Source: SHZU01 sp050184075 | GTDB taxonomy: Bacteria > Gemmatimonadota > Gemmatimonadetes > Gemmatimonadales > GWC2-71-9 | Length of the DNA stretch: 64,000 bases | Direction: 5' to 3' | NCBI GenBank assembly: GCA_050184075.1 | Contig: JBFXAS010000003.1 | Span: 1-64,000 of the forward strand | Shown here: one piece after another, positions 55,033-61,516 of the stretch | How positions within the stretch are numbered: position 1 is the stretch's first letter | Layout of the letters: every line of letters begins with the position of its first letter | The notes under the pieces: model-generated | Database searches by the model: none | The model's input: the letters and a program-made list of their open reading frames with translations, nothing else | What the model was told of the DNA's origin: nothing | Position numbers and translations under genes: made by a program

Positions 55033-55491
55033 TCAGAACATCGACATCGCGAGGAGGCTCCGCATCTGTTCGTTGGCGGAGCGCAGCCGGGCGGAGAGCT
55101 GGAGCACCATGGCCCGCATGATCGCGTAGCCGAGCTCTCGATCGAACTCGAGCACCAGCTCGAGATCCGGCCGCGAGATGGTCACCAGGGTGCAGCCGCC
55201 GTTGCTGTAGGCGTCGGTCGACCGGGTCGAGCGATCGAAGACGGACATCTCGCCGAAGCAGGCCGGCCGCTTGAGGATCGCGAGCGCCTCTTCGCCGGCC
55301 GCCGGGATGTCGCGACTGATCCGGACCTGACCCTCGGCGATCAGGAAGAGCCGGTTGCCCGGCTCGCCTTCTTTGAAGATGGTCTCGCCTGGCTTATAAG
55401 TTTGGGTCTGGCAAATCCGCGCGATCTCCGCCCGCTGGGCATCGTTCAGGGTGGCGAAGAGCGCGCTCTCTTTGAGCAGGTCGACCGGCAT
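55033..55491 (-). CDS. Cyclic-nucleotide-binding-domain protein without HTH
   Basis: 152 residues: one CRP-type cNMP domain (ATLNDAQRAEIARICQ, YKPGETIFKEGEPGNRLFLI, FGEMSVFDRSTRSTDA) and a C-terminal helix, but no helix-turn-helix, so not a DNA-binding CRP. The phosphate-binding cassette FGEMSVFDRSTRST lacks the canonical RxA form in part. The start is 3 bases from the divergent CDP-alcohol gene; the longer reading crosses that gene. It precedes the glycosylase gene by two bases. Confidence 0.85.
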   Translation of the reverse strand: MPVDLLKESALFATLNDAQRAEIARICQTQTYKPGETIFKEGEPGNRLFLIAEGQVRISRDIPAAGEEALAILKRPACFGEMSVFDRSTRSTDAYSNGGCTLVTISRPDLELVLEFDRELGYAIMRAMVLQLSARLRSANEQMRSLLAMSMF

Positions 55492-55494
55492 CCA

Positions 55495-56070
55495 ATGAAC
55501 TCGGCGCGACGGGGAGTAGAGTCGCAAGGTACCGAGGCCCTCCGGGGCCAACAAGCGCGCCGGTGGAGCGCTGCGGACGCGCTCACGGTGCTCCGGATCC
55601 CGCTCGCCGTGGCTTTCGTGTTGGTGCCCGACACGACGACCCGGGTGGTGATGCTGACGCTGGCGGCCGGCAGCGACCTGATCGACGGGGTCGTGGCCCG
55701 CCGTTTCGGCGCGTCGAGCCTCGGGGTGTTCCTCGATCCGGTCGCCGACAAGCTGTTCATGGCGGCGGCCTTCGGCGTGGTGCTCTTCTCGGGCGCGCTC
55801 CATCCGCTCGAGATCGTAGGCGTGCTGGCGCGGGACATCGCGGCGGCGCTGGCGTTCCTGGTCACCGTCGTGCTTCGGCAGCCGGCCTCGATTCCGGCCC
55901 GGGCCGGGGGCAAGATCGTGACCGTGGGTCAGCTGCTCACGCTGCTGGCTTTTCTCCTGGACTCGTCCTATCTCCGGCCGCTGGCCTGGGCGACGGCGGC
56001 GATCGCGCTCTACGCGATCTGGGACTATCAACGGGTGGCCCGCGACCAGGCGCGTCGCGTGGGCGGCTGA
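55495..56070 (+). CDS. CDP-alcohol phosphatidyltransferase
   Basis: 191 residues, an inner-membrane enzyme of phospholipid synthesis (PgsA/CLS-like). The motif D-x2-DG-x2-AR-x8-G-x3-D-x3-D is exact as SDLIDGVVARR...GVFLDPVADK. Five or so membrane helices. Which alcohol is used is unknown. The Met at 55495 is the only start before the first helix; the start codons of this and the cNMP gene are separated by three bases. Confidence 0.92.
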   Translation: MNSARRGVESQGTEALRGQQARRWSAADALTVLRIPLAVAFVLVPDTTTRVVMLTLAAGSDLIDGVVARRFGASSLGVFLDPVADKLFMAAAFGVVLFSGALHPLEIVGVLARDIAAALAFLVTVVLRQPASIPARAGGKIVTVGQLLTLLAFLLDSSYLRPLAWATAAIALYAIWDYQRVARDQARRVGG

Positions 56071-56084
56071 GACAAGGAGCGTCG

Positions 56085-56495
56085 ATGTCGAACGTGCGGG
56101 TGGCGGAGGTGGAATGGCAGGGCGGGATGCGTTTCCAGGGCGGCAGCCCGGACGGCCCCACGCTCCTGATCGACGCCGACGGCCAGGCGAGCCCCGGGCC
56201 GATGATCTCGCTGCTCGTGGCCGCCGCGGCGTGCAGCGGGGCGGACGTGGTCAGCATGCTGCCCAAGATGCAGGCGCAGCTCCGGCGCTTTCAGATCCGG
56301 GTGACCGGGCTCCGGGCCGAGGACCATCCAAGGCGCTATCTCAAGCTCCACTTCGAGATCTCGATCGCCGGCGACGGACTCGACGAGACCAAGGCCCGGC
56401 GGGCGATCGACCTCTCGTTCGAGAAGTACTGCTCGGTAATGAAGAGCCTGAATCCCGACATTCCCGTGAGCTACGACCTGGTCGTCGGCGACTAG
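56085..56495 (+). CDS. OsmC-family protein
   Basis: 136 residues, OsmC/Ohr fold. Two Cys: AAACSGADVVSML near 50 and FEKYCSVMKSL near 115, the peroxidatic and resolving positions. Reduces organic hydroperoxides in characterised members. AAGGAG precedes the ATG by six bases; 14 bases after the CDP-alcohol gene, so probably the same operon. Confidence 0.9.
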   Translation: MSNVRVAEVEWQGGMRFQGGSPDGPTLLIDADGQASPGPMISLLVAAAACSGADVVSMLPKMQAQLRRFQIRVTGLRAEDHPRRYLKLHFEISIAGDGLDETKARRAIDLSFEKYCSVMKSLNPDIPVSYDLVVGD

Positions 56496-56500
56496 GCCGG

Positions 56501-57190
56501 ATGCCGGCGGCGATGCGCCGCGCCCTGCTGCTCGGGCTCGCGCTCGCCGGGCTGGGCTCACCCGTTTCGGCGCAGCGGCGCCCGGCTGGCCCTGGTCGGC
56601 TCGGGCTCGGGGTGGCGCTGCTCGGGGTCGGGAGCGACCCGGTTTTCGGTGGGATCGGGCCGGTCGCCACCCTCGCTCTGGGTCGCGACGTGCGGCTGCG
56701 CTCCAGCGCCGCGATCGGTTGGCGGGGAGCGGACCTGGCCGGGCGGGCCGAGGTGGCAGTTGAGCTCCGAACCAGTCCCCCCGGGGCCGGCTGGGCCCTT
56801 TTTGGCGGGGGTGGCCTGGCGACCGAGATCGGGCGGGGGGCGCGGGGTCGGGTGCTGCTCACCCTCGGGGCCGAGCGGGACTCCCGACGGGGCCGGGGCT
56901 GGTGGATCGAAACCGGTCTGGGCGGGGGCCTGCGCCTGGGTGTCGGCTACCGGCTCAGGATCGGGCGGCGGCGCCGTAAAGCAAAACGGGCCAACCCCAT
57001 CGGGGTCGGCCACGTCGAGAGCCACGAAGGCCGTCAGTCGGCCTTGGACGCGGCGACTTCCTGGCCCCGGGCGACGACGGGACGGCAGAACCGGTCGCCC
57101 AGCACCCTGACTTCGCCCAGCTCTTCCTCGCCCAGCTCCGGATACCGCTCGGCAAGATATTGCATGGTGTCGTCCAACCACTCCTTCTGA
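56501..57190 (+). CDS. Secreted beta-strand protein, 3' end in antisense to a small gene
   Basis: 229 residues. Signal peptide (MRRALLLGLALAGLGSPVSAQ) and Gly-rich even strands to about residue 155 (GLRLGVGYRLRIGRRRR), as in small outer-membrane barrels. Beyond that the reading is Ser/Arg-rich and antisense to the confident 57034-57312 gene, so the real end may be nearer 56975 with a frameshift. The Met follows the OsmC stop by six bases. Not recognised. Confidence 0.45.
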   Translation: MPAAMRRALLLGLALAGLGSPVSAQRRPAGPGRLGLGVALLGVGSDPVFGGIGPVATLALGRDVRLRSSAAIGWRGADLAGRAEVAVELRTSPPGAGWALFGGGGLATEIGRGARGRVLLTLGAERDSRRGRGWWIETGLGGGLRLGVGYRLRIGRRRRKAKRANPIGVGHVESHEGRQSALDAATSWPRATTGRQNRSPSTLTSPSSSSPSSGYRSARYCMVSSNHSF

Positions 57191-57312
57191 TGCTCCGAAT
57201 CGGCCTCGAGCACGCCACAACGCAGGATGTGGCTGAACAGCTCGTCTCGCGCCTGATCGAAGATGGAGGGGAAGGATGGGTTGTTCTTGAAGGTCTTTTT
57301 CTTGGTGGTCAT
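57034..57312 (-). CDS. Small conserved acidic protein of unknown function
   Basis: 92 residues, Lys-rich start (MTTKKKTFKNNPSFPSIFDQ), acidic centre (ERYPELGEEELGEVRVLGDRF), single Cys pair far apart. Cytoplasmic by composition. Not recognised, but the AT-rich start, the promoter TTGCCA-N16-TATATT upstream and the codon use argue it is real. It is antisense to the tail of the upstream barrel-like ORF. Confidence 0.7.
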   Translation of the reverse strand: MTTKKKTFKNNPSFPSIFDQARDELFSHILRCGVLEADSEHQKEWLDDTMQYLAERYPELGEEELGEVRVLGDRFCRPVVARGQEVAASKAD

Positions 57313-57365
57313 GAACGCCTTGGGCTGGGGGTGTTCTCTTGGTACGGCTACCTAACAGACGCTGG

Positions 57366-57393
57366 AATATACACTTGCCTCGCCTGATGGCAA
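57366..57393 (-). promoter_or_regulatory. Candidate promoter of the small acidic gene
   Basis: Minus-strand TTGCCA (57393-57388), 16-base spacer, TATATT (57371-57366), about 50 bases upstream of the ATG at 57312. Good hexamers for such GC-rich DNA. Confidence 0.55.
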
Positions 57394-57501
57394 ACCGGGC
57401 CCAGGCTCCATCCCGGAGCCTGTGCCATTACATTTTGCGGCGTCCTGCCGGTCGGGCCGCACTTGGCCCGAACCCGGTCGGAGGGAGTCGATCCGAAAAG
57501 C

Positions 57502-57801
57502 ATGAGCGATCACGACGAGATCTATGGAGCCGAGCGACTCGAGCGGTTGAAGCGGTCGCTCCGCGAGCTGGCGGAGCGGATCGGCGAGCTCGATCGCTCG
57601 GGGACGCTGCTCGAAGCGGTGCCGGAGCTGCAGCGCCGCCTCGGCGATCTCAGGTCGGAGCTGTTCCACTACGAGGTTCGGTGCACCTACGACACGCCCG
57701 AGGTGGCTGAGAGCCGCCGGTTGGTGGAGGAGGCGCGTCGTCCGCCGGAGCTTGCCGAGCCCGATTCCGAAGAGGACGAGGAGCCATGGCGGCGAACGTG
57801 A
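57502..57801 (+). CDS. Small coiled-coil protein of unknown function
   Basis: 99 residues; heptad-like helical middle (ERLERLKRSLRELAERIGEL) and an acidic tail ending EEDEEPWRRT. No recognised domain. Overlaps the DsbA-like gene by 16 bases, so it is translated with it. The Met at 57502 is chosen; GGAGGG lies 16 bases off, an unusual distance. Confidence 0.65.
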   Translation: MSDHDEIYGAERLERLKRSLRELAERIGELDRSGTLLEAVPELQRRLGDLRSELFHYEVRCTYDTPEVAESRRLVEEARRPPELAEPDSEEDEEPWRRT

Positions 57802-58499
57802 AGAAGAGCTCGAAGCAGGCCCCCGCGAAGAGCGGCAACCCGTTCATGCTGATCGCCGCCGTGGCCATCGTTGGCGTGGGCGTGCTGATCTACCTGGTGA
57901 CCCGCCCGAAGGGGGTCTCCATTCCGGCCAACGTCGCGGTGCTGGAGGCGGACACGGCCGGCTTCCAGGGCTACTTCAAGGGCTCCGACAGTGCGCCGGT
58001 GACCATCACCGAGTACGCCGACTATCAGTGCCCGGCCTGCCAGTACTTCGCCACGGTGCAGCTGCCCTCGGTGCGCCGGGATCTGATCGAGACGGGCCTG
58101 GTGCGCTGGCGCTTCCGCGACTTTCCGCTCGACGCCGCGCATCCTCACGCCCGGCTCGCGGCCCACAGCGGTGCCTGCGCCGACGACCAGGGCAAGTTCT
58201 GGGAGCAGCACGACGCGATCTTCGCGACCCACGCCCAGTGGAACGTCGCGACCGGATCGGGGGCGACGCAGATCTTCCGGGAGCAGGCTCGCAACAACGG
58301 GCTGGATCTCGACGCCTACGACGCCTGCATGAGCTCGGCGAAGTACGCCGGCCGAATCCAGGCCAGCCTCGAAGAGGGGACCAAGGTGGGCGTGGGCTCG
58401 ACTCCCACCTTCCTGATCGGTGGTCGGCTCTACCCGGGGGCGATCCCGTCCGACACGCTGGCGGCGATCGCCCGGAGACTGGCGGGCGCCACCCAGTGA
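57786..58499 (+). CDS. DsbA/thioredoxin-like protein, membrane-anchored
   Basis: 237 residues. N-terminal anchor helix (MLIAAVAIVGVGVLIYLV, about 21-38), then a DSBA-type thioredoxin domain with active-site CPAC in YADYQCPACQYF (about 81-84), and cis-Pro loop VGSTPTFLIGG near 203. A thiol oxidase or isomerase in the periplasm. Followed by VKOR with GTGA overlap, its likely quinone-linked re-oxidant (as in actinobacteria and cyanobacteria). Confidence 0.92.
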   Translation: MAANVKKSSKQAPAKSGNPFMLIAAVAIVGVGVLIYLVTRPKGVSIPANVAVLEADTAGFQGYFKGSDSAPVTITEYADYQCPACQYFATVQLPSVRRDLIETGLVRWRFRDFPLDAAHPHARLAAHSGACADDQGKFWEQHDAIFATHAQWNVATGSGATQIFREQARNNGLDLDAYDACMSSAKYAGRIQASLEEGTKVGVGSTPTFLIGGRLYPGAIPSDTLAAIARRLAGATQ

Positions 58500-58930
58500 A
58501 CCGCCGCACCGCGCTGGCGCTCCTCGCGCTGGCGGGTCTTTTTGTCTCGGCGTACCTCTATCTCTTCAAGATGGGGTACATCGGCACGATTGCGTGTGGC
58601 ACCGGGGGGTGTGAGACGGTCCAGCTGAGCCCGCAGAGCCGGTTCCTGGGGGTGGAAGTGGCCCTGATCGGCCTGCTGGGCTACGCGGTCCTCTTTGCGC
58701 TGGCGGCCCTGTCCCTGGGCTCCCGCTTCGGCGGCCCGAGCTGGCCGGTGCTCGGCATGGTGCTGCTGGGCGCCGGCGCGGTCGGCTTCACGCTCTACCT
58801 CAAGTACCTCGAGCTCTTCGTGATCCACGCCATCTGCCGCTGGTGCGTCGGCTCGGCGGTGATCATCGTGCTGTTCTTCATCGTGGCGTTGGTGGAGTGG
58901 AGGCAGGCCAGACGCGAGGCGTCGAGTTGA
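58496..58930 (+). CDS. Vitamin K epoxide reductase (VKOR) family protein
   Basis: 144 residues, four membrane helices. Cys34 and Cys39 form the loop pair (ACGTGGCETV), and CRWC (Cys114, Cys117) is the quinone-side CxxC. Transfers electrons from DsbA-like protein to quinone. GTG start in a GTGA overlap with the DsbA-like gene; the TGA overlaps the kup TTG. Confidence 0.93.
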   Translation: MNRRTALALLALAGLFVSAYLYLFKMGYIGTIACGTGGCETVQLSPQSRFLGVEVALIGLLGYAVLFALAALSLGSRFGGPSWPVLGMVLLGAGAVGFTLYLKYLELFVIHAICRWCVGSAVIIVLFFIVALVEWRQARREASS

Positions 58931-60852
58931 GCATCGACGCCGGGCACGGCGCCCGCCCGGAGCCCACCGGCAAGGCCCTCGCCACGCTCTCGATCGCCGC
59001 GCTGGGCGTGGTGTTCGGCGACATCGGCACCAGTCCGCTCTACGCGATCAAGGAGTGCTTCAGCGGCACCCACGCGGTCACGCTCACCCCGGAGAACGTG
59101 ATCGGGGTGCTCTCGCTGATCTTCTGGAGCCTCAACTTCCTGATCACCTTCAAGTACCTCGCCTTCATGATGAAGGCCGACAACCGGGGCGAGGGCGGCA
59201 TCCTGGCGTTGCTCGCGCTGGTCAAGCCAGGCGAGATCAAGACGACGGCCAAGTGGGTGCTGGTTTCGGTGGGGATCTTCGGCGCGACGATGCTCTACGG
59301 CGACGGGATCATCACGCCGGCGATCTCGGTGCTCGGCGCGGTCGACGGCATCGCCGTCGCCACCCCGGCGCTGCAGCCCTACATCGTCTGGATCAGCCTG
59401 GTGATCATCGTGCTGCTGTTCGCGGTCCAGAGCCGGGGCACCGGCACGGTCGGGGCGATCTTCGGGCCGGTCACCTCGGTCTGGTTCGTCTGCATTGCGA
59501 TCCTCGGGGTCAAGGGGATCCTGCTCGAGCCGGGGGTGCTCAAGGCGATCAATCCCTGGTACGCCGTCGACTTCTTCATGCGGGAAGGCCTGCACGGATT
59601 CCTGGTGCTGGCGGCGGTCGTGCTGGTGGTGACGGGTGGGGAGGCGCTCTACGCCGACATGGGGCACTTCGGCAAGCGGCCGATCCGGGTGGCGTGGCTG
59701 GCGGTGGTGCTGCCGGCGCTGCTGCTCAACTACTTCGGCCAGGGCGCGCTGCTCCTCGCCAGGCCCGAGGCGATCGTCAATCCGTTCTACGAGCTGGTGC
59801 CGCGCTGGGGGCTCTATCCGATGGTGGTGGTGGCCACCGCGGCGGCGGTGACGGCCTCGCAGGCGCTGATCTCGGGCGCGTTCTCGCTGACCCAGCAGGC
59901 GCTCCAGCTCGGCTACTCGCCGAGACTCCAGATCGTCCACACCTCGCGCTCCGCGGTGGGGCAGATCTACATCCCCGAGGTCAACTGGGCGCTGATGATC
60001 GCCTGCGTGCTGCTGGTGCTGGCCTTCCAGACCCCGGGGAACCTGGCGGGTGCGTACGGTGTCGCGGTCACCATCACGATGGCGACCACGACGATCCTCT
60101 TCACCGTGGTAGCCCGCGAGCGGTTCGGCTGGGGGCTGTTCAAGGCGCTCGCCTTCGGTGGGGTGCTGCTGGCGGTCGATCTCGCGTTCATGATCGCCAA
60201 CCTCACCAAGATTCCCCACGGCGGCTATCTCCCGCTCGCGATCGGCGGGGTGCTGTTCGTGCTGATGACCACCTGGCGGAAGGGCCGGCAGATCGTCAGC
60301 AGCCAGCTCCAGAGCGGCGCGCTGCCCCTCGAGCTGGTGATCGAGGACGTCGAGCGGCGGGACCTCCACCGGGTGCCGGGCACCGCGGTGTTCATGACGC
60401 CCGACCCGGTCGGCGCGCCCCCCGTGCTGCTCCACCACCTCAAGCACAACAAGGTGCTCCACGAGCGGGTGGTGATGATGTCGCTGGTGAACCACCTCGT
60501 GCCACAGGTGCCCAAGGACGAGAAGGTGGAGGTGACCCCGCGGAGCGGCGGCTTCTACACCGTGGTGGGTCACTACGGCTTCATGGAGACGCCCGACGTG
60601 CCCTCGCTGATCGCGCGGGTGGCGGAGATGGGCCTGGTGCTCAAGATGCCGGAAACGACCTTCTATCTCGGCCGGGAGACCATCATCCCGGTGCAGCGGC
60701 CGGGGTCGCTCGGGCAGTGGCTCCGCCGCCGGATGCCGATCTGGAGGAAGCGGCTCTACATCGTGATGGCCAACAACGCCCGCCCGGCCAACGCCTTCTT
60801 CAACCTGCCGCCGAATCGGGTGGTCGAGATGGGCGCGCAGATCCAGATCTGA
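58927..60852 (+). CDS. kup: Kup-family potassium uptake protein
   Basis: 641 residues, K+/H+ symporter. Opens LSIAALGVVFGDIGTSPLYA, with 12 helices and a C-terminal soluble domain (about 470-641). GDGIITPAISVLGAVDG and the ALYADMGHFGKRPI loop are family marks. The TTG start at 58927 overlaps the VKOR stop as TTGA and has GAGG seven bases upstream; no ATG or GTG precedes the first helix in frame. Confidence 0.95.
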   Translation: MSIDAGHGARPEPTGKALATLSIAALGVVFGDIGTSPLYAIKECFSGTHAVTLTPENVIGVLSLIFWSLNFLITFKYLAFMMKADNRGEGGILALLALVKPGEIKTTAKWVLVSVGIFGATMLYGDGIITPAISVLGAVDGIAVATPALQPYIVWISLVIIVLLFAVQSRGTGTVGAIFGPVTSVWFVCIAILGVKGILLEPGVLKAINPWYAVDFFMREGLHGFLVLAAVVLVVTGGEALYADMGHFGKRPIRVAWLAVVLPALLLNYFGQGALLLARPEAIVNPFYELVPRWGLYPMVVVATAAAVTASQALISGAFSLTQQALQLGYSPRLQIVHTSRSAVGQIYIPEVNWALMIACVLLVLAFQTPGNLAGAYGVAVTITMATTTILFTVVARERFGWGLFKALAFGGVLLAVDLAFMIANLTKIPHGGYLPLAIGGVLFVLMTTWRKGRQIVSSQLQSGALPLELVIEDVERRDLHRVPGTAVFMTPDPVGAPPVLLHHLKHNKVLHERVVMMSLVNHLVPQVPKDEKVEVTPRSGGFYTVVGHYGFMETPDVPSLIARVAEMGLVLKMPETTFYLGRETIIPVQRPGSLGQWLRRRMPIWRKRLYIVMANNARPANAFFNLPPNRVVEMGAQIQI

Positions 60853-61166
60853 GCGCAGCGCTGCAACCGCCGCCGGGGTGAGCGCGGCTCGATGAAGCGG
60901 ACGATCGTCGCGACCCATCTGGAGCTTCGGGATCGGGGCCGGTTGGTTTCCACGGGGCCGGCCCGGGGGCGGCACGCCATCGCCCGGGTCGAGGGGGAGC
61001 GCGAGGTGCCCGACCAGCCGCCGGAGCCGTGGCCGGGCCCGAACCGGTGACCCGCAGCCTGGACGTTCACCAGCAATCACCCTCATGGCCGCGCGTTTGG
61101 CCGGCTCGGGCAACTGGATGCGCCTGGCCTGGCTTCCTACTCGCGGCCCAATCGAAGGAGCTGACG
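60853..61166. other. Intergenic stretch after kup, 314 bp
   Basis: Contains one ORF of 52 codons (60892-61050, Met-Lys-Arg-Thr start, Pro-rich tail EPWPGPNR) with no ribosome-binding site; not supported as a gene. AAGGAG at 61155-61160 belongs to the DUF1330 gene. No terminator hairpin with a T-tract is evident. Confidence 0.4.
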
Positions 61167-61454
61167 ATGGCGGTGTACGTGCTGGTCGACATCGACGTGC
61201 GGGAGCCGGGTCCGTACGAGGACTACAAGCGTGGCGTGCCCCCGCTGATTGCCAGGCACGGCGGCGAATACCTGGTGCGGGGCGGCGCCTTCGAGGTGAT
61301 CGAGGGGAGCTTCGCGGCCAATCGCCTGGTCCTGTTCCGCTTTCCCGATCGCGCCTCGGTGCAGGCCTTCTGGGACGATCCCGAGTATCAGGATCTCAAG
61401 GCGCTCCGGCGTCGGGTGGCCGAGACGAACATGGTGGTGATCGACGGCGTCTGA
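61167..61454 (+). CDS. DUF1330 family protein
   Basis: 95 residues, one ferredoxin-like alpha+beta domain (AVYVLVDIDVREPGPYEDYK, RGGAFEVIEGSF, VLFRFPDRASVQAFWDDPEY). Function unknown. AAGGAG is six bases before the ATG. Precedes ppc by 62 bases; co-transcription is possible. Confidence 0.92.
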   Translation: MAVYVLVDIDVREPGPYEDYKRGVPPLIARHGGEYLVRGGAFEVIEGSFAANRLVLFRFPDRASVQAFWDDPEYQDLKALRRRVAETNMVVIDGV

Positions 61455-61516
61455 GCTCGGTCGCGCAAGCGCCGGGTGGCCCTTACGATTCGGGGTATGG
61501 ACTGCTCGGGGACCGG

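Noticed and set aside
60892..61050. 52-codon ORF after kup
   Set aside because: No ribosome-binding site and a Pro/Arg-rich composition; may be chance.
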